A stretch of DNA of 64,000 bases from Stieleria magnilauensis (GCA_007753675.1 CP036432.1:10387381-10451380), one strand, 5' to 3'. Positions 8,063-17,201 are shown, counted from the first letter of the stretch. Program-made: numbers and translations. Notes: generated from the letters alone by a model not told the origin.

Positions 8063-9721
8063 ATGAACCGAATTGAATCTCAAGTTCGCAACGCACGACG
8101 TCGCCTCATTTTAGGCAATTTCGGGCGTGCCCTCTGTCTCGCCCTGTTCGCCGCGCTCATTGTGGCGACGATCGCCTGTGCGGTCCCGGGCATCCGCGCA
8201 CTTGATGTTGACGTGGAAACCTGGAATTTGGCCTGGATCGTCGGCTCGATCGTAGTCGCCGTCGCCGGAGCGTTGGTTTACGCCCTGGCCACCGCGCCGA
8301 GTCGCGACCGCGTCGCTCTGGAAGTCGACAAACGCTTCGGGCTGAGCGAACGGCTCAGCAGCTCGCTCTCGATGTCTGCCGCAGACCGCGAGTCGGAGTT
8401 CGGCTTGGCCGTGATCAGCGACGCCGATCGGCGCGCCGACAAAATCAAGATCGCCGAAAAGTTCGGCTACCAACCGAGTCGACTCGGTTGGCTGCCCCTG
8501 GCGATCACGCCCATCCTGGTCCTGGTTTTGATCCTGGTCGATCCCGCCACACCGGTTGCCCCCGATGGTTCCAACGAGATCGATCCGGCCGTGGCCGCCC
8601 AAGTCAAACGCGCGTCGTTGCAACTGAAAAAGCGTATTGCACAACAAAAACGCAACGCCGAAGCCAAGGGGCTCCAAGACGCCAAGGATCTCTTTGAAAA
8701 ACTCGAGAAAGACCTCAACCAGATCACCGAAAAGAAAAACATCGATCGAAAAGAAGCGATGATCGCGCTCAACGATCTAAAGAAACAACTCGAAGAACGT
8801 CGCGAGCAACTCGGGTCGGGCGATCAGATGCGCAAGGCGATGGCGCAAATGAACTCGCTACAAGCCGGACCGGCCAATGAGGCCGCCCAGTCGATCGCCA
8901 AGGGTGACTTCGGAAAGGCCGAGCAGGTGATGCGCAAGCTCGCCCAAAAAATGAAAGACGGCACGCTCAGCGACAAAGAAAAAGAACAGCTGCAAAAACA
9001 AGTCCAGCAGTTGAAGGACCAACTCGAAAAAGCGATCGCCGAGCAGAAACGCAAGCAGGCCGAACTGAAAGAAAAGATCGAACAAGCCAAACGCGAAGGC
9101 CGGTCCGAAGATGCCGCCAAAATGCAGCAACAGCTCAACGAAATGCAGCAACAATCCAAACAGCAATCGCAGCAAATGCAGCAGATGGCCGACAAGCTCG
9201 GCCAAGCGGCCCAGGCGATGCAGAACGGCGACTCCAAGCAAGCCGCCAACGCCCTCGATGCAATGGCCGACCAACTCGGTGACATGCAGCAAGAGATGAG
9301 CGAACTGCAAGACCTGGAAGACGCGATGAACGACCTGTCGCAATCCAAAGAACAAATGCGATGCAGTTCCTGTGGCGGTGCCGGTTGCCAACAATGCCAA
9401 GGCATGGGAATGGGCATGGGCGAAGGCGACAAACCCGGTGACGGACTCGGCGAAGGCGCCGGACAAGGAGACCGGCCGGAAGAAGAAGGCGATACCAACA
9501 CCTACGAGACTCAGGTCCGCGGCCAAGTCAAGAAAGGCAAAGCCGTGATCTCCGGTTTCGCCGACGGTCCCAACCGCAAAGGCATCAGCCGCGAAGACGT
9601 CAAACGCGCGATCGAAAGCTCGTTCAGCGAAGAAAGCGATCCGCTGGAGAACCAGCAACTGCCCCGCACCGAACGTGAGCACGCCATGGATTACTTCAAC
9701 AAGCTCCGCGCCGGGGAATAA
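8063..9721 (+). CDS. membrane-anchored coiled-coil protein with CxxCxGxGC-type zinc knuckle
   Basis: A 552-residue protein from ATG 8063. Two hydrophobic helices lie at residues 20-80 and a third at about 155-170. They are followed by some 250 residues of charged, Gln-rich coiled coil (many KEQLQKQ and QQQ repeats), then a short Cys-rich knuckle (CSSCGGAGCQQCQG) and a glycine-rich acidic stretch. A compact conserved C-terminal segment (ISREDVKRAIESSFSEESD) ends the protein. The N-terminal arrangement resembles the larger protein at 31741-35271. A role in envelope organisation is possible but is not shown by the sequence. The stop is followed by a cluster of GTAAGC-type repeats. Confidence 0.7.
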   Translation: MNRIESQVRNARRRLILGNFGRALCLALFAALIVATIACAVPGIRALDVDVETWNLAWIVGSIVVAVAGALVYALATAPSRDRVALEVDKRFGLSERLSSSLSMSAADRESEFGLAVISDADRRADKIKIAEKFGYQPSRLGWLPLAITPILVLVLILVDPATPVAPDGSNEIDPAVAAQVKRASLQLKKRIAQQKRNAEAKGLQDAKDLFEKLEKDLNQITEKKNIDRKEAMIALNDLKKQLEERREQLGSGDQMRKAMAQMNSLQAGPANEAAQSIAKGDFGKAEQVMRKLAQKMKDGTLSDKEKEQLQKQVQQLKDQLEKAIAEQKRKQAELKEKIEQAKREGRSEDAAKMQQQLNEMQQQSKQQSQQMQQMADKLGQAAQAMQNGDSKQAANALDAMADQLGDMQQEMSELQDLEDAMNDLSQSKEQMRCSSCGGAGCQQCQGMGMGMGEGDKPGDGLGEGAGQGDRPEEEGDTNTYETQVRGQVKKGKAVISGFADGPNRKGISREDVKRAIESSFSEESDPLENQQLPRTEREHAMDYFNKLRAGE

Positions 9722-9732
9722 GCGGAAGTGAT

Positions 9733-9810
9733 GTAAGCATCTTGCTTGCCAGACAACGTCACCGCAAGCTGGAAGCGTACGCCACGATTCGCAAGCTGGA
9801 AGCTTACGTC
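9733..9810. repeat. three GTAAGCTTCCAGCTTGCG-family repeats
   Basis: Two direct copies of the CGCAAGCTGGAAGC(T/G)TACG(T/C)C arm lie at 9763-9783 and 9790-9810. An inverted, diverged copy (GTAAGCATCTTGCTTGCC) is at 9733-9750. The inverted pair could fold into an imperfect hairpin. The last copy ends 2 bp before the hemW start, so it may form part of the hemW leader. Confidence 0.6.
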
Positions 9811-9812
9811 AC

Positions 9813-10958
9813 ATGGATTGGCCCACTCCTCGATCCGCGTATGTGCATGTGCCGTTCTGTCGGCACCGATGCGGGTACTGCAATTTCAGTGTCGTCGCCG
9901 ATCGCGATGACTTGATGCAGCGTTACCTCGCGGCGATCGATCACGAACTGGAACAGATTGCCCAACGACTGCAACGTGTCCCGATCATCGACACCTTATT
10001 CGTCGGTGGCGGGACACCGACGCATCTGCCCAACGCGCTGCTGGAAACGTTTCTCCTGTCGCTTCGTCGCCGATTCGAACTCTCCGAGGGTTTTGAATGG
10101 ACGATGGAAGCGAATCCAGAGGACATCACCGCGGAAAAGCTAGCGATGCTGTCCGAATTCGGCGTCAACCGCGTCAGCCTGGGCGTTCAATCGTTTCAGG
10201 ATCGCAAGCTGGCGGTGCTGGAACGAAGTCACTCCGGGCAGTCGGCCGAGGCGATCGTCCAGCAGGTCGCCGGCACGATCCCCAATGTCTCCATCGACCT
10301 GATCTTTGCCGCCCCCGGTGAATCGCTCTCCAACTGGGCGCGGGACCTTCGCACCGCCACAGCCCTTCCGATCAGGCATGTCTCGACGTACTCGCTGACG
10401 TACGAGAAAGGCACGTCGTTCTGGACCCGTCGTCGCCGCGGTGATCTGTCCGCAGTCGACGAATCGGTGGAAATCACGATGTATGACCTGAGCCGCCGCG
10501 TCTTAGCCGAGGCGGGTTTGACGCACTATGAAATCTCCAACTTCGCGAAACCGGGATTTCGTTGCCGGCATAATCTGGCGTACTGGCGGGGCGATGGCTG
10601 GTTCGCCGCCGGTCCCGGTGCCGCCGCCTTCATCGATGGCGTGCGGGCCACCAACCATCGCAGCACCACGACCTATTTGAAGCGGATCGAAAATGGCGAC
10701 AGCGCGATCGCGGAGTCGGAAACGATCTCAGCGGCCGAAGCGGCACGGGAAGGTGCCGCGTTCGGCGTCCGGATGATCGACGGAATCGACCTGCAACAAC
10801 TGCACTCACGCACCGGCATCGCCATCGAAACCCTCTGCGCCCAGCAGCTCAACGAACTTCAATCGCAAGGCCTGATCGATCGCGACGGCCATCAGATCAA
10901 GTTGACCCCGCGAGGCATCCACTTCGCCGACACCGTCGCGTCGGAACTGTTAGGTTAA
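9813..10958 (+). CDS. hemW: radical SAM heme chaperone HemW
   Basis: A 381-residue HemW-type radical SAM protein. The [4Fe-4S] cluster motif CxxxCxxC is at residues 16-23 (FCRHRCGYCNF), followed by the conserved LFVGGGTPTHL and MEANPEDIT blocks and by GVNRVSLGVQSFQD. The C-terminal HemN-like domain carries HYEISNFAKPGFRCRHNLAYW. Unlike true coproporphyrinogen III dehydrogenase HemN, it lacks a long N-terminal extension, so a heme-transfer chaperone is the better call. The start is the ATG at 9813, directly after a repeat cluster. Confidence 0.9.
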   Translation: MDWPTPRSAYVHVPFCRHRCGYCNFSVVADRDDLMQRYLAAIDHELEQIAQRLQRVPIIDTLFVGGGTPTHLPNALLETFLLSLRRRFELSEGFEWTMEANPEDITAEKLAMLSEFGVNRVSLGVQSFQDRKLAVLERSHSGQSAEAIVQQVAGTIPNVSIDLIFAAPGESLSNWARDLRTATALPIRHVSTYSLTYEKGTSFWTRRRRGDLSAVDESVEITMYDLSRRVLAEAGLTHYEISNFAKPGFRCRHNLAYWRGDGWFAAGPGAAAFIDGVRATNHRSTTTYLKRIENGDSAIAESETISAAEAAREGAAFGVRMIDGIDLQQLHSRTGIAIETLCAQQLNELQSQGLIDRDGHQIKLTPRGIHFADTVASELLG

Positions 10959-11000
10959 CCGCCCGCGCAACCGATTGCCAACGAGGCTCCTGCCCCTTTC

Positions 11001-12629
11001 TCAATCCGCCTGAACTTCCGACTTCACATCCGAGAGGGCACCGCGCAACTTCTCGGCAGAGACTGGCTTGTTGAGGTGCATGTCGAAACCCGCCGCCTTC
11101 GCAGCCTCAGCTTCGCTACTTAAGGCCTCTCCCGTGACCGCGACCAGGGGCACCGAAGCGACCCGATCATCCGCACGCACTTGTCTGGCAAATTCGTGGC
11201 CATCGATTTCGGGCATTTGAATGTCAGAGAAAATGACGGACGGTGCCCGCCTGCTAATCTCGTCCCACGCTTCTTTGACACTAGAGGCCGCCCGTACGCG
11301 ATGCCCTTCTGCCTCGAGCAAACATCGCAGAACATATCTGTTGGCTGACTGGTCGTCGACAACCAGAATGTCCAGCGGCAAATCGCAGGTCTGTCCAGAT
11401 TCCACCGAGTCAGCTTGGCTCAAGGATATCGGCTCTCCCGTCGAGGGTAATCGGACGGTCGCACGACATCCGCTCCCCCGCCCTTGGCTGGCCATCGTAA
11501 TTTGTCCATCATGCAACTCGACGAGTCGGCGGACGAGGGAAAGTCCAATCCCGAGTCCGCGCTGTCGTGATCGGGCGGACGGGGCCTGATGGAACAAATC
11601 AAACACCCGTTTCAGTTCTTGTTCGGAAAGTCCGATTCCGTCGTCAGAGACAACGAGGCAGCCCTGATCGCTAGCGCTGAAAACCTCAACCTGAATGTTT
11701 CCATGCTTCTGAGTGTAACGGCAAGCGTTGGTTAAGAGATTGGTCACAACCTGGATCAATCGAGACTGATCGGCATAGACCCAGCAGGGGCGTTCATCAC
11801 CCAACACCGTCAAACTCAACGATTTTGTTTTGAGCGAGTCTTGGATGGTTTCTGCAGAATGACGTACAATGCTCACTAAGTCGCAGGGACCGCGTGACAA
11901 CTTAATTTTCCCTCGCTCGATACGAGAGAGATCCAGCAACTCATCAACCAGGCGAGTCAGTTGCCGGGATTGCTGCAACAGCACGTTGTACATCTCTTGT
12001 TGTTCATTCTCGCCAACCTGACCATTTGCCAACAACTGTGCGATGCCCAACACCGGCGTCATTGGGTTTCGCAGCTCATGTGACAACTCGGCCATGAACA
12101 CGCTCTTACGCCTCGACACTTCGGTCGCATCGTTCAGTTGCTGAAGCAACCGCAGTTCGGTTTCAAGCGAACGGCAAACATCAGTGAGAGATTCCACATC
12201 GGCTTCGGTCCAATCACGAGGTTCGGTATCGATCGCACAAAGCGATCCGACGCAATATCCACCTTCAACGAAGATCGGTATTCCAAGATAGGCTCGAACC
12301 CCTAATTCGGAGACCGCCAAATTGTTTCGCACTAATGGATCGTTGGTCGCGTCGACAATAATCAACGGCTCGCCGCGATTGACGCAGTGTTGACAGAACG
12401 AGTGCGAAAGCGGTGTCTGCCTCTCGGCGTCCCAAGGTGGCGGCAATCCAATGCAACTCTTAAAAAATTGGCGGTGATCATCCACCAGCGAGACGAGCGC
12501 GACCGGGACATCGAGTAGCTTCGCCACCAAACGAGTGAATCGATCGTAGATCGGATCAGGTTCGCTATCGAGCAACCCAAGAGCCTGAAGAGAAGCAAGC
12601 CGCCCGGCATCGTCAAGGGATTGGCGCAT
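11001..12629 (-). CDS. GAF-domain hybrid sensor histidine kinase/response regulator
   Basis: A 542-residue cytoplasmic signalling protein with no membrane segment. Residues 15-160 form a GAF sensor (LLDSEPDPIYDRFTRLVAKL, GVRAYLGIPI, VGSLCAID). The HisKA phospho-acceptor lies in FMAELSHELRNPMTP (near residue 180). The HATPase follows with N box TNLLTNACRY, G1 VSDDGIGLSE and G2 GLGIGLSLVRRL. A C-terminal receiver (about 415-540) has DDQSANR, the phosphorylated Asp in SDIQMPEIDG and a conserved Lys in LNKPVS. Such proteins usually relay phosphate to a separate regulator; none is adjacent. The right side borders an IS element. Confidence 0.9.
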   Translation of the reverse strand: MRQSLDDAGRLASLQALGLLDSEPDPIYDRFTRLVAKLLDVPVALVSLVDDHRQFFKSCIGLPPPWDAERQTPLSHSFCQHCVNRGEPLIIVDATNDPLVRNNLAVSELGVRAYLGIPIFVEGGYCVGSLCAIDTEPRDWTEADVESLTDVCRSLETELRLLQQLNDATEVSRRKSVFMAELSHELRNPMTPVLGIAQLLANGQVGENEQQEMYNVLLQQSRQLTRLVDELLDLSRIERGKIKLSRGPCDLVSIVRHSAETIQDSLKTKSLSLTVLGDERPCWVYADQSRLIQVVTNLLTNACRYTQKHGNIQVEVFSASDQGCLVVSDDGIGLSEQELKRVFDLFHQAPSARSRQRGLGIGLSLVRRLVELHDGQITMASQGRGSGCRATVRLPSTGEPISLSQADSVESGQTCDLPLDILVVDDQSANRYVLRCLLEAEGHRVRAASSVKEAWDEISRRAPSVIFSDIQMPEIDGHEFARQVRADDRVASVPLVAVTGEALSSEAEAAKAAGFDMHLNKPVSAEKLRGALSDVKSEVQAD

Positions 12630-12776
12630 TCAGTTACATCCATTCATGTCGTTAGTGATCCGTACCATTCTAGTGAAAGGTATGGAATATGTCGTAACAA
12701 AACTGGACGACAAGGCACGCCCCCCGCGGAGAGGAACACGCAACCGATTAGCGTTTCCACGGACCGGTCCAAACGC

Positions 12777-14634
12777 CCTAGGCCTCAATCAAGCGAACGC
12801 TAGCGTGGATTTTGCGTGACGCTTTCGGATTTTTGAGGCGCAGCAGCACGCTTGGGAGCACTGCTCCTTATTGGAAATTCGCATGGTATCGTGCTCATAA
12901 ATTCGCTTCTCTCGGGTTAGGCGTTAGCGGCGGTACCGAAGCATCCGGACTTCGGCTTCGTTGGTTTCGACGTGTCACGTTCGAAGCGGCATCGCAATAT
13001 GGTCACTGAGTGTGAACAAGTTTTCGACGCCGAGACGGTATGTCAAAATCCGCAGCTTCAGTTGACGCGATGAGCGGATGACTTGGGCCGGAATCTGGAT
13101 CAACGAAGTCAAGAACGTCGAGAACTCCATTTTGATCACACGATCACGAAGGCGTTTTCGCGTCTTTCTCTGCCCGGGATTCCCTTTGACGCGGACCATC
13201 ATTCCACTCCAAAGCTTCAGCGTCCAGGCAAGAGAAGCAATCAACATGTACGCCCAGTTGCTTTCCAGCGAATCCAGCGGCGCGGTCAATGCGTGACTCG
13301 CCTTGAGCTGGCTAATCGTGTTTTCCTGATCACAGCGATTGTTGCCGTCTCCGATCAGTTCACGCGACTGTTTTTCTTCCTTTGGTTCGTTGCTGATGTA
13401 GAAGAAGTACTTTTCGGTGCTGAACAAGAATTGCTGCCCACTCGTGACGTCGATGTCTTTGCGAACGGCAACCATCCGGTAGGGACGCTTGCAATTGCCA
13501 GGCTGATACGGGAACTCGGCATAGCTTTCAGCACGCAGCTTCTTGTTCTCGTAGCCGTTTTCTACGACGATTTCCTCTTTGTAGTTGGGTCGTTTTGCAC
13601 GCGGATTCTCAGAAGTCTTTTTCTGCCGCCGAAGCGGTTTCCATGCTGATTCGTCGAGGGAGTCGGCAATTGCGGTCAGTGTTTTGTTGGCGTCATAGCC
13701 AAACACGAAACGGACATCCTGCGCGTCCCATCGATCGAGATGTTGGGTTGACGAAAAGTCCGTGTCGCCACGCAACAGGATCTTTCGAAACCCAGCATTG
13801 CGACATAGTTCGATCGCCCTGTCAAAGTAGAACGATGAGCCTTCACCGCTCGGGCGATTGCCGCTGCGGTTGGCCAGGTACAGTAACTCGTTGGTTTCCG
13901 CGAGCGTAACGACCAGTGGATGGTAGCCCCATTGTCCTTTGTAGTTGATTCCGATGCCCTCTTTCTTTTCACCGCAAGTCTCGACCATCGTGCCATCGGC
14001 TTCAATGGTGGCCTGCTCGAAGAACGCATCGGATTGTTGTTTCCAAACCTTCTTGCGTGCCACGTTGATTCCCTGCATCAATAGCAGTAGCTTGAAGCCA
14101 TCAAAACGACGGCAAAAGTCACCAGCAGTTGTCGGATCGGGAATCCGTTCAGCGCCCAGTGCGTCCAGATACGCCTCGTCGGTGCGGCGATGCTCCAAAT
14201 GTTCGAGGCAGGTCCCACCGGCCAATAGATTCAGGGCAATGTTGAGCACGTGATCGGCTTCGTCGTACGGCGCGTGAAGCTTGAACACCGGTGCGGACTG
14301 GTTGATGTGCTTTCGCAATCCGAGTTGCTCGACAAGCTGCATGACCATGCCGATACCGCCACAGGAAACCGCCTCAACTTTCTCGGCCAGTTCGTACTTT
14401 GCCCGCAAGGGGCGAATCATGGGCGTATGTGTCTTACCCTTCTTCTTGTCGATACGTTGTAGAAGAACTCGCTTGCGGCGCAGCAACCGACGGCGTAAGT
14501 TGTCGTTCACTCGAAATCCTCCGTTGAGTGAGTGCGTTGAAGTTGTCGTTATCTCCAATACACCCGCAAAACGCCGAGGGTTTCGAGTTTTTTCAATTTT
14601 TCACCATCAAGCGTTCGCTTGATTGAGGCCTAGG
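12777..14634. mobile_element. IS1380-family insertion sequence
   Basis: A 1858-bp element bounded by perfect 25-bp terminal inverted repeats at 12777-12801 and 14610-14634. The outermost 6 bp (CCTAGG) are themselves palindromic, so the exact ends are ambiguous: CCTAGG may be a 6-bp duplicated target, or part of the inverted repeat. With the 25-bp ends no 4-bp direct repeat is visible (ACGC left, CAGA right). It contains one transposase gene on the minus strand. About 170 bp between the transposase stop and the left end hold nothing recognisable. Confidence 0.85.
12975..14510 (-). CDS. IS1380-family transposase
   Basis: An intact 511-residue DDE transposase. The catalytic blocks are visible as TIEADGTMVET (first Asp) and KILLRGDTDFSS (second Asp), with the family signature of a basic YHPLVVTLAET strand between them and a late CDQENTISQLKA block carrying Glu. 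I start it at GTG 14510 because GGAGG lies 8 nt upstream; the open frame extends to a TTG at 14558. The gene fills most of the element and shows no frameshift, so it may be active. Confidence 0.9.
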   Translation of the reverse strand: MNDNLRRRLLRRKRVLLQRIDKKKGKTHTPMIRPLRAKYELAEKVEAVSCGGIGMVMQLVEQLGLRKHINQSAPVFKLHAPYDEADHVLNIALNLLAGGTCLEHLEHRRTDEAYLDALGAERIPDPTTAGDFCRRFDGFKLLLLMQGINVARKKVWKQQSDAFFEQATIEADGTMVETCGEKKEGIGINYKGQWGYHPLVVTLAETNELLYLANRSGNRPSGEGSSFYFDRAIELCRNAGFRKILLRGDTDFSSTQHLDRWDAQDVRFVFGYDANKTLTAIADSLDESAWKPLRRQKKTSENPRAKRPNYKEEIVVENGYENKKLRAESYAEFPYQPGNCKRPYRMVAVRKDIDVTSGQQFLFSTEKYFFYISNEPKEEKQSRELIGDGNNRCDQENTISQLKASHALTAPLDSLESNWAYMLIASLAWTLKLWSGMMVRVKGNPGQRKTRKRLRDRVIKMEFSTFLTSLIQIPAQVIRSSRQLKLRILTYRLGVENLFTLSDHIAMPLRT

Positions 14635-14692
14635 CAGAAGGTAGATTGGTCGAGGCAAGCCCCCGGCCCGCCCAGATGGGCCCTGCTGCGAA

Positions 14693-14747
14693 AAAGGGGT
14701 CAGGCCTCTTTGATACAAATCGCTCAACAAAGAGGCCTGACCCCTTT
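14693..14747. repeat. REP-like palindrome with GGGGTCAGG core
   Basis: Perfect 20-bp arms at 14693-14712 and 14728-14747 around a 15-bp loop contain AAAGGGGTCAGGCCTCTTTG. It sits between the IS1380 right end and the ZIP transporter stop (14750-14752), in the position of a 3' terminator. It shares the GGGGTCAGG core but not the inner arm with the palindrome at 3149-3226. Confidence 0.7.
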
Positions 14748-14749
14748 GT

Positions 14750-15778
14750 TCAATAGTGATGGTCGTGTTCGGCGGTGCCGTCGGGGCTGTGATCGTGGGT
14801 GTGGCCGGGTAGGTTTTCGATGCCGATTGCGACGACGACACCCAACAGCAATGCGATCGTCAACTTGACGCGGTCATGGTCGTGAAAGGCCACTTCGGGT
14901 AACAGATCTGCCAGCGCGATGCAGATGAAGAAACCGGCCGAGATCGCCAAGCCCCAGCCCAGAATCCCGGTGCCCTCTAACACCGTCGTTGCCCCCAGGT
15001 ACATCAAAAATGCTCCCAGCGGGCAGGCCAACGAAAACAGCATGCTGACCAGTCGCTGTGCGGCCGACGACCAACCCTGCTTGCTCATCACCGACGTGAT
15101 CGCAAACGAATCGAGCGGAATGTGTAGCGCGATCACCAAAAACGTACCGATGCCCGCCAGCCCCATCCAGGAACCGTGGGACGCGTCGGCGATCACGCTG
15201 CTGGCCAACGCGACGCCGTCGATCAGCGTGTGCAGTGCCAGACCGAAAAAGACGCCGGCCCAACCGAACCGCTTCGGCTTGGCCGAGTGGTCGTGACCGT
15301 GGTCGTGGTGGTGATGGCCGTCGCAGTGATGCTCGTGCTCGCCCGCCTGCTCGCCCGCCTGCTCGCCCGCCTGCTCGCCCGCCTGCTCGCCCGCCTGCTC
15401 GCCCGTCCGCTCGCCCGTCCGCTCGCCCGTCTGCTCGCCCACCGGACCGTCGGTTCCAGCGGCCGGACTGTCGGCACCGTTGGCGAAGCTTGATTCGCGG
15501 GTACCGTGATCGTGCGTGTGGAACAGCCGGATCAGCAAGAACATCGAAATCAGACCGAGCAGCGCGCCCATCCCGGTCATGGAAGACGATCCCAAGATCT
15601 CACCGGCATGTGGCAGCAAATGCAGCATCGCGATGCCGAGCATCAACCCGCCCACAGCGCTCATCAAGAGCTGTGTTCGCAGGTGCGTCATGTGGATCAA
15701 ATCCGACAGCCGCCCACCGGTGTTGGAGGCGACGAAGATGAACACGCAATAGACGAACAGCAGTGAAACGGGCGACAT
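14750..15778 (-). CDS. ZIP-family divalent metal transporter
   Basis: A 342-residue polytopic ZIP transporter, probably importing Zn2+ or related ions. Signature helices are visible: LALHTLIDGVALAS (TM4, His and Asp of the metal path) and VIALHIPLDSFAITS (TM5; the usual Glu of HxxxE is Asp here). The cytosolic loop between TM3 and TM4 holds a Gly-Glu-Gln-Ala/Thr tandem repeat followed by a His-rich cluster (HEHHCDGHHHHDHGHDH), and the C terminus is also His-rich. ATG 15778 starts the conserved part; the open frame continues upstream through the regulator gene and is not coding. It is divergent from a Fur-family gene, which suggests metal-dependent repression. Confidence 0.9.
   Translation of the reverse strand: MSPVSLLFVYCVFIFVASNTGGRLSDLIHMTHLRTQLLMSAVGGLMLGIAMLHLLPHAGEILGSSSMTGMGALLGLISMFLLIRLFHTHDHGTRESSFANGADSPAAGTDGPVGEQTGERTGERTGEQAGEQAGEQAGEQAGEQAGEHEHHCDGHHHHDHGHDHSAKPKRFGWAGVFFGLALHTLIDGVALASSVIADASHGSWMGLAGIGTFLVIALHIPLDSFAITSVMSKQGWSSAAQRLVSMLFSLACPLGAFLMYLGATTVLEGTGILGWGLAISAGFFICIALADLLPEVAFHDHDRVKLTIALLLGVVVAIGIENLPGHTHDHSPDGTAEHDHHY
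15337..15444. repeat. 12-bp in-frame tandem repeat in the ZIP gene, nine units
   Basis: Nine consecutive 12-bp units based on GCTCGCCCGCCT encode Gly-Glu-Gln-Ala or Gly-Glu-Arg/Gln-Thr on the minus strand. Five units are identical, and the rest differ by one to three bases. The period of four codons keeps the frame when copies are gained or lost, so the loop length is probably variable between strains. Confidence 0.85.
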
Positions 15779-15860
15779 GGCTGGATCAACAGAGAATGGG
15801 GCTGACCGGCGAAATGGTACGCCAACCGGCCGGCTTCGCCTATGGGTAACACGAGTGCAC

Positions 15861-15877
15861 TTGCAACCGTATTGCAA
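15861..15877. promoter_or_regulatory. candidate Fur/Zur-type operator in the divergent promoter
   Basis: TTGCAA occurs twice with an 11-bp period (15861-15866 and 15872-15877), giving TTGCAACCGTATTGCAA, an imperfect palindrome of the size bound by Fur-family dimers. It sits 83 bp upstream of the ZIP start and 70 bp upstream of the regulator start. A TTGACA (15894-15899) follows on the plus strand without a convincing -10. The operator role is inferred from position and symmetry. Confidence 0.4.
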
Positions 15878-15946
15878 CTGGGTACGATCTAGTTTGACAG
15901 CGTCCTTTTGGCATCGTTCCCCGGCCGAACAACAGAAATCAAAGCG

Positions 15947-16390
15947 ATGACTGCAGCGAATGATCCCGTCAAGGACGAAATCCGTCGATCCGGGCTGCGC
16001 GCCACACCGGCTCGCCTGGCGACGCTGTTGTTGCTGCGCGAGTCGACTTCGCCGCTGACGCATGCCGAAGTGTCCCAGCAGCTCGCCGACAGGGGGATCG
16101 ACCGGGCGACGGCGTTCCGCAATCTCAACGACTTGGCCGAAGTGGGATTGCTGCGTCGCACCGAACTCGGCGATCACGTCTGGCGATTCGAAGCGGTCCG
16201 TGGCCAACCCCAAGACGACACCGGTCACCCGCACTTTCTGTGCGTTGATTGCGGCACGGTGTCCTGCTTGGACGACGTGAAACTGACCGCGGGCAGTCTG
16301 CGACAGAGCGCAAAGATCGGCGAGATCACAGAAATCCTGCTGCGCGGTCACTGCAACGGTTGCGGCGACACGTCAGCGACACGCCAATAA
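15947..16390 (+). CDS. Fur-family metal-dependent transcriptional regulator (Zur-like)
   Basis: A 147-residue regulator with an N-terminal winged helix (LRATPARLATLLLL, then LTHAEVSQQLADRGIDRATAFRNLNDLAE split over two helices) and a C-terminal dimer domain. Metal ligands are visible in GHPHFLCVDCGTVSCL and CNGCG, giving two CxxC pairs that form the structural zinc site. It most likely senses zinc, because it is divergent from a ZIP transporter, but iron or peroxide sensing cannot be excluded. ATG 15947 fits the family length better than the upstream start at 15908. Confidence 0.87.
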   Translation: MTAANDPVKDEIRRSGLRATPARLATLLLLRESTSPLTHAEVSQQLADRGIDRATAFRNLNDLAEVGLLRRTELGDHVWRFEAVRGQPQDDTGHPHFLCVDCGTVSCLDDVKLTAGSLRQSAKIGEITEILLRGHCNGCGDTSATRQ

Positions 16391-16470
16391 TCAGCGACAC
16401 GCCAAGAAGTTGGCTGGCGGAAACCGAGCGAACCAGCGTTCGCGTTCAATCCATCAATCAGAGAACGACC

Positions 16471-16719
16471 ATGACATCGTGGGAAATCGTACTTGCGGCG
16501 CTCGGCTGGTGCACGCTGATCAATCTGGGCATGTTGACGTTCAGCACCGTCATCGTGGTCGGTTGCGAAAAATCCGTCGGGCGGCTGCACCAAAAGTGGT
16601 TTCATTTGGAATCGCATGAAATCCGCCAGGAGTACTTTCGCTACTTGGCGAATTACAAGCTGCTGGTACTGGTTTTCAATCTGGTGCCGTATCTGGCGTT
16701 GCGGCTGGCGATCCCCTAG
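16471..16719 (+). CDS. small two-helix membrane protein, DUF6868-like
   Basis: An 82-residue protein with hydrophobic segments at about residues 5-30 and 62-80, and a polar middle with conserved-looking HQKWFHLESHEIRQEYFRYL. It resembles the DUF6868 family of short bacterial membrane proteins of unknown function. ATG 16471 gives the compact form; the open frame extends upstream out of the regulator gene's alternative frame. It lies 80 bp after the Fur-family gene and may be co-transcribed with it. Confidence 0.65.
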   Translation: MTSWEIVLAALGWCTLINLGMLTFSTVIVVGCEKSVGRLHQKWFHLESHEIRQEYFRYLANYKLLVLVFNLVPYLALRLAIP

Positions 16720-17201
16720 CGGCTGCGGTGTAGAGCATTGATTCCCACGTTTTCCGCTGCGATTCGCCAATTGTTTCGATTGGCCGGATGAATCCTTCAG
16801 GAATCCGCGGCAAACTGACGTTTTGCACGACAAAGGCTGATTCTTTTGGCTCAGGAAAGGCGAAAAAGGGTGATGGATCCGCTCCCATCGAGGCAGAGCC
16901 CCGGCCCTGCGATCGGGTGGGCTCAAACGCTTAGGAAGGTGCTGTGCCCCTTGGCCACCCGATTGTGACGGAATGACCCCAATCAATGGTTTTGGGCAGG
17001 AGATCGGGGGCTCTGGGGATAAAATTTCCAGTCCCTCGGAAAAAACGGATTCGACCAACATCATGATTGCAGCTAAAATGCCGGCCGCAGGAAGCGCCCG
17101 TTCACGTCTCCCCGGCGATTGAACGATATCCCAAAGGATTCGCTTCAACGTCAAGGATTGCATTGTCTGTGCTACTCAATCGCTCATCTCCTTCTAAATC
17201 A
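16720..17201. other. intergenic region, no gene recognised
   Basis: This 482-bp stretch has a long minus-strand open frame that is a shadow of biased composition. A 9-bp inverted repeat (ATCGGGTGG at 16912-16920 and CCACCCGAT at 16955-16963) with a 34-bp loop is present, and the surrounding 150 bp are rich in G and C runs. I see no promoter or known RNA. Confidence 0.4.

Noticed and set aside
16348..17163. 271-residue minus-strand open frame
   Set aside because: It overlaps the Fur-family and DUF6868-like genes in antisense and shows no domain.
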